Source: Saccharicrinis sp963665705 (GTDB lineage: Bacteria > Bacteroidota > Bacteroidia > Bacteroidales > Marinilabiliaceae). Taken from it: a DNA stretch of 64,000 nucleotides. Both the position numbers and the translations under genes were made by a program. Within the stretch, counting starts at the first letter, position 1, and each line of letters starts with the position of its first letter. The notes beneath the pieces were generated by a model. It worked only from the letters and a program-made list of their open reading frames with translations, ran no database searches and was not told where the DNA came from. Below are positions 35,760-43,907 of this stretch, piece after piece. The stretch spans positions 2,232,001 to 2,296,000 of the forward strand of contig OY762448.1 in NCBI GenBank assembly GCA_963665705.1. The letters are read 5' to 3'.

Positions 35760-35985
35760 TGGAAACATGTATTTGCGGAAGGTAACATGCGGTTCTACCG
35801 TGGTAACATGCAATTGCGGAAGGTAACATGCTGTTCTACCGTGGTAACATTCAATTGCGGACGGTAACATGTGGTTCTACCGTGGTAACATTCAATTGCG
35901 GACGGTAACATGTGGTTCTACCGTGGTAACATTCAATTGCGGATGGTAACATGCGGTTTTACCATGGTAACATGTAATTTCCTTC
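35760..35985. repeat. 41-bp tandem DNA repeat, five copies plus a partial
   Basis: Units start at 35781, 35822, 35863, 35904 and 35945, with a degenerate half unit before 35781. Consensus begins GGTAACATGYGGTTCTACC and continues GTGGTAACATKCAATTGCGG; units 3 and 4 are almost identical and the outer ones vary. Each unit contains two direct copies of GGTAACAT, an internal near-palindrome GGTTCTACC and the hexamer CAATTG. Because 41 is not a multiple of 3 and all frames close, it is not coding. There are no unique spacers, so it is not a second CRISPR. Confidence 0.9.
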
Positions 35986-36104
35986 GTAATAATAACAGCC
36001 AGATATAATTTACAGTTGAACGGTAAAGTATAAATCTGAATTCAAACTTTTAAAATCATATAAAAGCATAGTCTTTTATTAATTCTAATCTTAAACATAA
36101 AAAA

Positions 36105-36761
36105 ATGGATAAAAAACAATTATCTACAGACGAACTGTTATATCAATGCAGTATGCGAATTAACAACAGTATTAACGATGAGCTAATTTTATCGGCAGTT
36201 TCGCAATACGGTTATACTTCTGAAAAATTACAACAGGCCAAAACCTTACTTAACGAGGCACAAACAGCTTCAGATTCATTTACAAAAGAATATAACGATG
36301 TTGATATTGCTTTTAACGAAAGAAACAATGCTTTTGAGCATGTTGATGAGTTATACAAAAAATATTTGGCTATAGCTAAAATTGTATTTAAAAATGATCA
36401 TGCAGCACAGGTTAGTTTAGATTTAAACGGACGCAGAGCCTCACGAATAAGTAAATGGTTGGCACAAACTACCAGTTTTTATACTAACCTGCTTGCTAAT
36501 GAACAATGGGTTAATCAAATGAATACTTTTGGTATTACAAACGAGTCGTTACAAGAAGGAAGTACTGGTGTTAATAGTATTAAATTGCAAAACGAACACA
36601 TTCTTCGCGAAAAAGGGGATGCCCAACAGGCTACCTTATTACGCGATAATAAGATTGAAGATTTATATGAATGGATTCAGGATTACGAAACTATTGTATC
36701 TATTGCATTAATGGAAAAACCTCAATTACTCGAAAAATTGGGTATTATTGTTAAAAATTAA
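36105..36761 (+). CDS. Internally duplicated all-helical protein of unknown function
   Basis: A 218-residue soluble protein, predicted helical throughout, no signal peptide. I recognise the type from other Bacteroidota (conserved LNGRRASRISKWLAQTTSFY in the middle and EKPQLLEKLGI at the end) but know no function. The two halves are related: YGYTSEKLQQAKTLL and FGITNESLQEGSTGV start corresponding helices, and AIAKIVFKNDHAAQ matches TIVSIALMEKPQLL, so it is an old tandem duplication of a helical hairpin. It stands just after the 41-bp repeats and inside the CRISPR locus between cas9 and cas1. Confidence 0.7.
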   Translation: MDKKQLSTDELLYQCSMRINNSINDELILSAVSQYGYTSEKLQQAKTLLNEAQTASDSFTKEYNDVDIAFNERNNAFEHVDELYKKYLAIAKIVFKNDHAAQVSLDLNGRRASRISKWLAQTTSFYTNLLANEQWVNQMNTFGITNESLQEGSTGVNSIKLQNEHILREKGDAQQATLLRDNKIEDLYEWIQDYETIVSIALMEKPQLLEKLGIIVKN

Positions 36762-36957
36762 CGATTCATTTTTTTATTTCATATGTATTTAGTGGCTGTA
36801 CAAAAATGCTAAATTATTTGCTTACACTTATTATTAGAAGCGCTTAATAACTTTAGTTTTGCGTTACTTGAAGTCTTTATTTTAGCTATTTTATATACAA
36901 CCACTATCTATTATGAAACTTAATTGCACAAAACAACACAACATAAAATATAATAAA

Positions 36958-37596
36958 ATGAAGCGTTTTGAAGATTACAAAGGTTCTGGATGGGGACATA
37001 CAATTAGGAGAGAAGTTTTTTATGCAGCATGTAAATATCTGGGACAAAATCCTACTAAAATAGAAAATATTTATGGAGCAGCATTTTTTTCTGTATTACA
37101 AAGTGATACAGCCCAACTCACAGGGGAAGGTTTAGTGAGGGTGAAAAATGATACTGCAATGATTGACTTACAAAATTCAATTGTATCCCAGATTAAAAAT
37201 GATCCTTCATATATGAAAGAACCTATTTTTAGAAATGGGGTTGAAGGTGAACAATTAGGAGGTCAGAGAGCTCAGGTCGAAATGTGGAAACAGGCATTGG
37301 AAGTGTGGAAATGGGCTGATGAATATAGTGCAACTTGGGACGTTGCTTTTGATGAACTTACCTGGTTATTACGTACAATAAATGTGAATTATAATGCAAA
37401 ATCAGATGTAGATGGTAATATAATTATTGCATACTCTTTTTCTGACGTATTTGATTTACGCCCTGATTGGCATTCACGTTCGATGGAATATAATGCAATA
37501 TGTGCGGTATTAGGGTTTATTTATCATGATGCCATTGGGTGTAATGATGAATTAAGGCTTCAAGCCAACTGGACTGTTGAAATAAATAATTATTAA
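36958..37596 (+). CDS. Hypothetical protein with colicin-M-like catalytic motif, candidate toxin
   Basis: A 212-residue protein from the ATG at 36958 (MKRFEDYKGSGWGHTIRREV); the ATG at 36913 adds 15 unlikely residues. No signal peptide and no clear membrane helix. Near the C-terminus is SFSDVFDLRPDWHSR, which follows the spacing D-x-[YF]-D-x5-H of the colicin M active site that hydrolyses lipid II, except that the arginine is one residue later. The end (NDELRLQANWTVEI) is strand-like. It lies 70 bp before a lipoprotein gene, as a toxin with a periplasmic immunity protein might. The toxin idea rests on motif and context only; I do not recognise the N-terminal 120 residues. Confidence 0.45.
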   Translation: MKRFEDYKGSGWGHTIRREVFYAACKYLGQNPTKIENIYGAAFFSVLQSDTAQLTGEGLVRVKNDTAMIDLQNSIVSQIKNDPSYMKEPIFRNGVEGEQLGGQRAQVEMWKQALEVWKWADEYSATWDVAFDELTWLLRTINVNYNAKSDVDGNIIIAYSFSDVFDLRPDWHSRSMEYNAICAVLGFIYHDAIGCNDELRLQANWTVEINNY

Positions 37597-37666
37597 ATAA
37601 TGAAACATGCAATTAATAGTCATTACTCAAACAGAATTAAATTAAAGGCTAGGTAAAATGTAAAGT

Positions 37667-38311
37667 ATGAAGAGAGCTGTTTTAATTTCATGGATATTAC
37701 TTGTTTCACTAGCATGTAATCATAAGAAAACATCTGAAATTAGTAAATATTACACCGCCCCAAATTGGAATACTAAATCACCCCGTATTCCATTGTATGA
37801 ACCACTGTCAGTATATTATGATCGTTATGGATCTAATAAATGGTTTTTATCATTTAATGATATATTTTGTAATAAAAGGCATAATTATTTTTCTATCGGG
37901 TCTCGTATCGATTCATTAAAAAATATTGGAGCAGATAAAGGGGTTGTTTATGGCAATTTAGATAAAGAATATATCACTATGAATGATACTGATTTTGGTG
38001 ATTGTGCCATTATGAATAGTACAGGAACTATGTATTTTCCATTAGCGAAACGATTACCTTCACAAGGTGAAGTGCAAATAGAATTGGTTGATAGTATAAA
38101 ACGAATATTTTTAATACCTAAAAGATGGTATATTATTAATACAAACGATACCTCTTTTAATTATATTTTTCAAGAATCGGAATATAAAACGGCATTAAAA
38201 GAATTAAGTATTACAGAAACCTTGTATAATATAGATGATATTTATAATCAATTTAATTCTACAGGTATTTTACCGTGGTTTCCGGATAGTATAAAAACGT
38301 TATTACAATAA
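37667..38311 (+). CDS. Lipoprotein of unknown function, candidate immunity partner
   Basis: A 214-residue lipoprotein with signal MKRAVLISWILLVSLAC (lipid-modified Cys17). The mature part is about 200 residues, rich in aromatic residues (YYDRYGSNKWFLSFNDIFCN) and with DTDFGDCAIMNSTG. I recognise no family. Its position after the colicin-M-like gene, same strand and about 70 bp on, suggests the two are co-inherited, and a periplasm-facing lipoprotein would suit protection against a lipid II hydrolase. A good terminator follows, ending this unit before cas1. Confidence 0.5.
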   Translation: MKRAVLISWILLVSLACNHKKTSEISKYYTAPNWNTKSPRIPLYEPLSVYYDRYGSNKWFLSFNDIFCNKRHNYFSIGSRIDSLKNIGADKGVVYGNLDKEYITMNDTDFGDCAIMNSTGTMYFPLAKRLPSQGEVQIELVDSIKRIFLIPKRWYIINTNDTSFNYIFQESEYKTALKELSITETLYNIDDIYNQFNSTGILPWFPDSIKTLLQ

Positions 38312-38400
38312 TATAGTAGATGATTAGTATTTATTTTAATAACTAATCAGTATTTTTGTTTCTCTAAGGTTTCATAAGATTCCTGAAATTCCATAAATAA

Positions 38401-38434
38401 AACCCTTATCAAGTGTACTTGTTAAGGGTTTTAT
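38401..38434 (+). terminator. Rho-independent terminator before cas1
   Basis: AACCCTTATCAAGT and ACTTGTTAAGGGTT pair over 14 bp (one mismatch) with a 2-4 nt loop and a downstream TTTTATTGTTTT. It separates the accessory gene block from cas1-cas2. Confidence 0.85.
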
Positions 38435-38563
38435 TGTTTTCTATTAGTTTGGTTATCAATAAATATAGTCCTTTTGTCTATTGAAATATAGTGTTCGTAA
38501 ATTCAAAAAAACATATTAGCAACAGTGAGAGTAAGAGTAATTAACCCTTAATAATATACTGTA

Positions 38564-39451
38564 ATGTTAAAGCGAACCTTGTTTTTTACTAATCCGGCAT
38601 ATTTAAAAGTTCAGCAAAATCAGCTTGTGGTTATCCAACAAGAAAAGAATGTACAAAGTACTATTCCTGTTGAAGATATTGCTCTTGTAATATTAGAGCA
38701 TCCACAAATAACAATTTCATTACCTGCACTCCAGCAACTAAACGATAATAATGTAGCTGTGGTATGTTGTGATCGAAAGCATATGCCGGCATCTATGTTA
38801 TTAAATTTAGATGGCCACCATTTGCAAAGCGAGCTATTCAGACAGCAAATAAATAGTACACAGCCTTTAAAAAAACAATTATGGCAGCAAACAGTGCAGC
38901 AAAAAATAAAAAATCAGGAAGCTGTTTTAATAAAAAAAGGTAAGCCAACAGGAGCCTTACAATCATTGGCCAATTCGGTAAAAACGGATGATAATACTAA
39001 TAGGGAAGGTACAGCAGCTCGCGAATACTGGAGTTTGTTATTAGGTGGAGGTTTTACAAGAGATAGAGATGGAGGAGCTCCCAATAGCTTTTTAAATTAT
39101 GGATATATAGTATTGAGAGCAGCTGTGGCAAGGGCTTTAGTTGGTTCCGGACTACTACCAACATTAGGAATACACCATAAAAACCGTTATAACGCATATT
39201 GTTTGGCCGATGATATTATGGAACCTTACCGTGCCTATGTGGATGATGCCGTATATGATTTATGGCAATCAGGATCTGATGATATTATTTTAGATAAAGA
39301 AACAAAATCGTATTTGTTAAATGTTTTATCGTGCGATGTAAAAATTGGTAAGCTTAAAAGGCCACTAATGGTTGCATTATCAATAACAACAGCATCATTA
39401 GCTCGTTGTTTTAGTGGCGAAAGTAAAACAATTACATATCCTCAATTTTAA
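38564..39451 (+). CDS. cas1: CRISPR-associated endonuclease Cas1 (type II-C)
   Basis: A 295-residue integrase that inserts new spacers as a complex with Cas2. It opens MLKRTLFFTNPAYLKVQQNQ, characteristic of type II Cas1, and has the metal-binding residues in AAREYWSLLLGGGF (glutamate), LGIHHKNRYNAYCLADDIME (histidine and aspartates). Length and start agree with type II-C proteins. It is followed 3 bp later by cas2. In type II systems Cas9 also takes part in spacer choice, so adaptation may be compromised by the cas9 disruption. Confidence 0.97.
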   Translation: MLKRTLFFTNPAYLKVQQNQLVVIQQEKNVQSTIPVEDIALVILEHPQITISLPALQQLNDNNVAVVCCDRKHMPASMLLNLDGHHLQSELFRQQINSTQPLKKQLWQQTVQQKIKNQEAVLIKKGKPTGALQSLANSVKTDDNTNREGTAAREYWSLLLGGGFTRDRDGGAPNSFLNYGYIVLRAAVARALVGSGLLPTLGIHHKNRYNAYCLADDIMEPYRAYVDDAVYDLWQSGSDDIILDKETKSYLLNVLSCDVKIGKLKRPLMVALSITTASLARCFSGESKTITYPQF

Positions 39452-39454
39452 ATT

Positions 39455-39793
39455 ATGGAACATGTTAGATTAAATGCTTATAAAATTATGTGGTTATTTG
39501 TATTTTTTGATTTACCGGTTGTAACAAAAAAAGAACGTAAGTTGGCAACACTATTTCGTAAAAATCTTTTAAAAGATGGTTTTTCAATGATGCAATGGAG
39601 TGTTTACACACGGCATTGTGCCAGTAATGAAAGCGCTAACGCTCATGAAAAAAGAATAAAAAGTTTTATTCCGGTAAAAGGACAGGTTACCATTTTACGA
39701 ATTACGGATAAACAATATGGCAATATTATAAACATGTGGGGTGCTAAAAAGCAAAAAATGGAGGAATCGCCACAACAACTTCAATTGTTTTAG
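39455..39793 (+). CDS. cas2: CRISPR-associated protein Cas2
   Basis: A 112-residue ferredoxin-fold protein that bridges two Cas1 dimers. The first strand KIMWLFVFFDLPVVTKKERK carries the expected aspartate, with FRKNLLKDGFSMMQWSVYTR and VKGQVTILRITDKQYG typical of Cas2 in type II-C loci. It closes the cas operon; no csn2 or cas4 follows, which with the cas9-cas1-cas2-array order supports subtype II-C. Confidence 0.96.
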   Translation: MEHVRLNAYKIMWLFVFFDLPVVTKKERKLATLFRKNLLKDGFSMMQWSVYTRHCASNESANAHEKRIKSFIPVKGQVTILRITDKQYGNIINMWGAKKQKMEESPQQLQLF

Positions 39794-39957
39794 ATAATAT
39801 TTGTTGTAGAGTATGTTTATTTTATATTTTTGTTGTTGTGTTCTTTGAAATACTGCAAAAAAACATGATTTATTAGTTTTTTTCATGCTTCTGCGTTAAG
39901 TTTTTATATAGAAATAAGGTTAAAATACCTAGATATTAAAGGGCTATAGCCCGCGCA
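39794..39957 (+). promoter_or_regulatory. CRISPR leader with a 12-bp palindrome next to the first repeat
   Basis: The 164 bp between cas2 and the first repeat are AT-rich with runs of T, as leaders are. A perfect palindrome GGGCTATAGCCC at 39941-39952 ends 5 bp before repeat 1. Just upstream, AATAAGGTTAAAATACC resembles the 3' part of the repeat (AATAAG, TAA, ATACC) and may be a relic. The leader position is supported by the altered repeat being at the other end. Confidence 0.6.
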
Positions 39958-40653
39958 GTTGTGGTTTGATTCTAATAAGTCATAAGATATACCTAAACGA
40001 GCATATAAATAAACTACATCAGGGTTGTGGTTTGATTCTAATAAGTCATAAGATATACCAAAAGAAAGGAACATTTGCATATTCACATTGTTGTGGTTTG
40101 ATTCTAATAAGTCATAAGATATACCTATCTTCCTAACATAACTAACAATTCTGGCGTTGTGGTTTGATTCTAATAAGTCATAAGATATACCAAAAAGCAT
40201 TATTGTATTGTTACCCCAGTAGTTGTGGTTTGATTCTAATAAGTCATAAGATATACCTTGACCCTTCTTACTCTAAAACTTACGTTAGTTGTGGTTTGAT
40301 TCTAATAAGTCATAAGATATACCTAAACCTTGTGTGAATCATATTGATGGTGAGTTGTGGTTTGATTCTAATAAGTCATAAGATATACCTAAATGGTTGT
40401 TAAAATGGATGAACTTTTAGTTGTGGTTTGATTCTAATAAGTCATAAGATATACCTTCACTATCTTAAAAAATAATAAGACAATAGTTGTGGTTTGATTC
40501 TAATAAGTCATAAGATATACCTCGTCCGGTTTTTTAGGCTTGCTCATATTGGTTGTGGTTTGATTCTAATAAGTCATAAGATATACCAAAAGCACTTTGT
40601 TAGTTATAGTGCATATAGTTGTGGTTTGATTCTAATAAGCAATAAGATATACC
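39958..40653 (+). CRISPR. Type II-C CRISPR array, 11 repeats and 10 spacers
   Basis: The 36-bp repeat starts GTTGTGGTTTGATTCTAATA and ends AAGTCATAAGATATACC. Repeats begin at 39958 and then every 66 bp to 40618, so all ten spacers are exactly 30 bp and all differ. The final repeat (40618-40653) reads AAGCAATAAG instead of AAGTCATAAG, marking the trailer end. The repeat 5' half is complementary to the tracrRNA anti-repeat at 29080-29100, which fixes the crRNA strand as plus. Spacer sources cannot be identified without a search. An apparent minus-strand open frame through the array is meaningless. Confidence 0.98.
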
Positions 40654-40800
40654 TTATTTAAATTTTTGGGTATTTGTTTTCATTGAGTTTTAAGTCTTCA
40701 TTCAAAATTTCTCATCTATTAATATTACCAATTTTTCTAATACTTATACAAAATATCATTAGTAATGATTTTAGAATTTTGCGGTCATAATAATTAAATT

Positions 40801-41142
40801 ATGATAAAACAGATTTTAATAGTATTTAGTTGTTTCTTTTGCGGAATGGCCTTTGTAGAATCAACCGGGTTAAAATTACCACCTAGTATAGTTGGTATGA
40901 TTTTACTTTTGTTATTATTAATGACGGGTGCAGTGAAGTTGAAGGATGTTGAGGATGTGGGTAATTTTTTTAATAAAAATATAGCCTTCTTTTTTGTACC
41001 TGCCGGAGTAGCTATAATGGCTTACTTTAACTTATTGGCATCCAATTTATGGACAATATTAATATCTACTATAGTTAGTATTGTGTTGGTTTTAATGGTA
41101 ACTGGTTGGACACATCAAATTTTACGTAAAAAAACAAAATGA
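40801..41142 (+). CDS. lrgA: CidA/LrgA family membrane protein
   Basis: A 113-residue inner-membrane protein with four hydrophobic helices, small and holin-like. GMAFVESTGLKLPPSIVGMI and FFVPAGVAIMAYFNLL are conserved CidA/LrgA segments. LrgA/CidA proteins with LrgB partners affect murein hydrolase activity, pyruvate or glycolate export in different bacteria. The stop overlaps the lrgB start by 4 bp, so the two genes form an operon. Confidence 0.92.
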   Translation: MIKQILIVFSCFFCGMAFVESTGLKLPPSIVGMILLLLLLMTGAVKLKDVEDVGNFFNKNIAFFFVPAGVAIMAYFNLLASNLWTILISTIVSIVLVLMVTGWTHQILRKKTK

Positions 41143-41846
41143 ATACAATTATAAATAATCCTGTATTTTATATAACAATTACAGCTGCAGCCTATTTTGC
41201 AGGTCAAAAAATACAGCAAAAAACAAAGTGGGTTATTATGAATCCTATATTAATAGCCATGTTGCTAATTATTGGATTTTTATTGGTTTTTCATATCGAT
41301 TATGAGGTTTACCATCAAAATAGTAAGATGATCGATTTTTTATTACAGCCAGCCATTGTGTGTTTAGCAATACCTTTGTATCGTCAAATAGAAAGAATTA
41401 AACAACAGGCATTTGTAATTATTATAAGCTCTGTTTTAGGTTCTGTTACAGGTGTTTTAAGTATTGTACTTATTGCATGGTTAATGGGTGCTCCCAGAGA
41501 TATTATTTTGTCGTTAGCTCCTAAATCAGTTACAACACCAATAGCTATGGATGTTTCAAGAGTAATAGGAGGTATTCCTTCACTTACGGCTTGCGTGGTT
41601 ATGTTTGCCGGTATTTTTGGCGCTATCTTCGGATATATTATAATGCACCTTATACGGGTACGTAATCCTATTGCGCAGGGATTTTCAATTGGAATGGCTT
41701 CGCATGTAGTTGGTACAAGCAGGTCTTTAGAAATTAGTGAAAATTTTGGTGCTTTTTCAACGCTGGGTTTAATAATTAATGGTATATGTACAGCTATTTT
41801 AGCCCCGTATATTTTGTTAGTAATGCAGTGGATTCTAAAGTTTTAA
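41139..41846 (+). CDS. lrgB: LrgB family membrane protein
   Basis: A 235-residue protein with about seven membrane helices. LSLAPKSVTTPIAMDVSRVI with GGIPSLTACVVMFAG and GMASHVVGTSRSLEISENFG are the family signature blocks. It pairs with LrgA. It converges with the AraC-type regulator gene, overlapping at the 3' ends by 12 bp, with no room for a terminator between them; readthrough antisense is possible. Confidence 0.93.
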   Translation: MNTIINNPVFYITITAAAYFAGQKIQQKTKWVIMNPILIAMLLIIGFLLVFHIDYEVYHQNSKMIDFLLQPAIVCLAIPLYRQIERIKQQAFVIIISSVLGSVTGVLSIVLIAWLMGAPRDIILSLAPKSVTTPIAMDVSRVIGGIPSLTACVVMFAGIFGAIFGYIIMHLIRVRNPIAQGFSIGMASHVVGTSRSLEISENFGAFSTLGLIINGICTAILAPYILLVMQWILKF

Positions 41847-42683
41847 TGCAGCTTTTTTTAAAGATGAGGGGCGAACTTTTGTATGTCGATAAAAATAGTT
41901 TGAAAAGTGGCTGCTGTCAGAAAAACCAAATTCATCAGCAATAGATTGAAATGATGCATTGGAATGTAGTAATCGGTTTTTTAAAAGTTCAATACGATAT
42001 TGGTCAATATAGTTTTTATAAGTGATAAGGTAAGTTTGTTTAAACCAGGCACTGAAATATTGTGCTGAGATATTAAAGTGGTTGGCTATATGTGGGATTT
42101 TTAGTTGTTCGGGACTGTAAATATGCTGGTGAATAAAGTTTAGTACAAGGGAGTTATTGTTTTCTTGCGAAAATTGTGATTTAATATTGTTTTCTAAATG
42201 CTCGTGAATCATGCTGAAAATCACCAATAGTTGGAAATAAACAACCATTGAATTCGTTGACCTTTCAGACTCTTTGTATTGTAGTAAATCATGTATGATA
42301 CGAATTATTCGATCATTTTCTGTTTTGCTCCAACAAAGCCGGTGTTCTTTTAAGTAACTATCATAAAAAAGCTCTCGAGGATCAAAAATATGCACTTGCC
42401 ATGGAAAATGAATGGTTTGAATATTTTTAAAATAATCGTTTGTGAATTTTACAAAAATAAATGTAGTATGTTCATGTATCTCAAAGTGATGATTGTCTTC
42501 AGGAGAAACAAAGCATAAATCACCTTTTTTATAGGGTAATTGCGTATTTTCTATGTGTGAAATACCATGTCCTTTACTAATAAAGATGAGTTCGTAATAA
42601 TTTTGATGATGTAAAGGGTAATGAAATGTGTTTGAGCTATATTCTTCTATAACGAGTGGAACATATTGCTTAAAATGTTTCAT
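41835..42683 (-). CDS. AraC-family transcriptional regulator with N-terminal cupin
   Basis: A 282-residue protein. An N-terminal sensor domain (about residues 1-160) has YPLHHQNYYELIFISKGHG and YKKGDLCFVSPEDNHHFEIH, the AraC-type cupin. The C-terminal part is the double helix-turn-helix: IPHIANHFNISAQYFSAWFK and FQSIADEFGFSDSSHFSNYF followed by the usual R-x-x-P-S motif (VRPSSLKK). It should be a ligand-responsive activator. It faces lrgAB from the 3' side; its target is not evident, though the adjoining genes are candidates. Confidence 0.9.
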   Translation of the reverse strand: MKHFKQYVPLVIEEYSSNTFHYPLHHQNYYELIFISKGHGISHIENTQLPYKKGDLCFVSPEDNHHFEIHEHTTFIFVKFTNDYFKNIQTIHFPWQVHIFDPRELFYDSYLKEHRLCWSKTENDRIIRIIHDLLQYKESERSTNSMVVYFQLLVIFSMIHEHLENNIKSQFSQENNNSLVLNFIHQHIYSPEQLKIPHIANHFNISAQYFSAWFKQTYLITYKNYIDQYRIELLKNRLLHSNASFQSIADEFGFSDSSHFSNYFYRHTKVRPSSLKKAALKL

Positions 42684-42731
42684 TATTCAGAACGACTAAG
42701 TATTTCAATGAAGAATAACTATTTGTTAATT

Positions 42732-43205
42732 TCAGAGTTTTATTTTTTGTATCAATTTTTGTAGTAAATCTTTTACATATTCTTTGTTTGCAGCATCGCG
42801 ATAAAATAATGCCATAAAGAAAAATATAATCATATTTACTCCAAATTGCCAGAAAGAGGAAGCCCCGGGTTTTGGTGTATGACCAAAATAATGAACCGAA
42901 TACAATATAATAAATGCCTGAACTGACGGTATAATTGTAGCCATTATTATGGCCGTATTTTTAGATTGAATGAGTTGAGTTAATTTTTCACATACTCTGA
43001 TGTTAAATCCACCCATTAATAAATTAAATGAAAACTGTCTAAGAAAACTATATAGGGCAGGAGTAAAGCCATGTTCATAGTTAATGAAAAATACTATTGT
43101 TCCTGTTGCAACACCAGACAAGCTTCCCATTAGGAAATTAATGTATTTGTTTAACCATGTAATTAATTGCAATATGCCTGTTGTGGTATTTGTTGTTTTT
43201 GCCAT
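42732..43205 (-). CDS. Small integral membrane protein of unknown function
   Basis: A 157-residue protein with about three to four membrane segments (FLMGSLSGVATGTIVFFINY, IIMATIIPSVQAFIILYSVH, and FGVNMIIFFFMALFYRDA) and a basic C-terminal tail. I do not recognise a family. It lies 48 bp downstream of the AraC gene start, with its own promoter region on the other side, and is divergent from the barrel gene at 43348. Confidence 0.6.
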   Translation of the reverse strand: MAKTTNTTTGILQLITWLNKYINFLMGSLSGVATGTIVFFINYEHGFTPALYSFLRQFSFNLLMGGFNIRVCEKLTQLIQSKNTAIIMATIIPSVQAFIILYSVHYFGHTPKPGASSFWQFGVNMIIFFFMALFYRDAANKEYVKDLLQKLIQKIKL

Positions 43206-43347
43206 TTCTAATTAATTCGGGGCGTAAAGATAATGATTCTTATTAAAATGAATAATTCTAAGAACTCCACTTTTGTTCTAATTGATAATTTATTTAATAT
43301 TGTCGCTATATATAGATAATGACCAAATGTAATATCTAATCGAAAAT

Positions 43348-43905
43348 ATGAGTCAAAAGTATACTTCTATCAATTGGATGAAATATGCAATTGTTTTTAT
43401 GATGATTGTATTAACAATCAATTTAAAGGCCCAGAATAAAATAAATGGAGAATTGGGAATAAGAAAAATATTTGTTTCAAGAATTAACTCTCCTGATACG
43501 TATATGTCAGAAGACGAGAGTTATGCAATTGGTCTTAGAGCTTTGATCGGTTATCATATTTCGAATTACCTAAATATAAATGCAGGAATGGGGCTTGATT
43601 CCTATTCCGGATATTTTGGATCGCTAACAGTACCATTAATTATTAATGTAAAGTATACATTATGGGGCAAAAAAAATGGTTTATTTTTAATAACAGAAGG
43701 AGGACCGCAATTAAAGCTGGCTCAAACAACAGATAGTGGTTATATGATAATGGGTGGAATAGGGTATAAGTTTAAGCTAAGCCGATTAATAAGGTTAAAT
43801 TTGATGACAGGTTATAATTATCATCAATCAAAAGAAATATTTATGAATGAAAAATATAATATATACCATTCCGGATTCTTTTTTGGAACAAGTATCTCTC
43901 TATAA
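43348..43905 (+). CDS. Outer-membrane beta-barrel protein
   Basis: A 185-residue protein. The N-terminal hydrophobic stretch (YAIVFMMIVLTINLKAQ) is a signal peptide ending in an AQ site. The mature part alternates hydrophobic and polar residues (INGELGIRKIFVSRIN, MGLDSYSGYFGSLTVPLIIN, IGYKFKLSRLIRLNLMTGYN) and ends with an aromatic/hydrophobic residue, as for an 8-stranded OmpA/OmpX-type barrel. Function unknown. It may be cotranscribed with the RNase HI gene 3 bp on. Confidence 0.65.
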   Translation: MSQKYTSINWMKYAIVFMMIVLTINLKAQNKINGELGIRKIFVSRINSPDTYMSEDESYAIGLRALIGYHISNYLNINAGMGLDSYSGYFGSLTVPLIINVKYTLWGKKNGLFLITEGGPQLKLAQTTDSGYMIMGGIGYKFKLSRLIRLNLMTGYNYHQSKEIFMNEKYNIYHSGFFFGTSISL

Positions 43906-43907
43906 TA

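Noticed and set aside
35760..35985. The 41-bp repeats as a second CRISPR array
   Set aside because: Units abut with no unique spacers between them, so the pattern is a simple tandem repeat.
39904..40200. A 98-codon minus-strand open frame with a repeated protein pattern
   Set aside because: It is the translation of four CRISPR repeats; the periodic protein sequence comes from the array, not from a gene.
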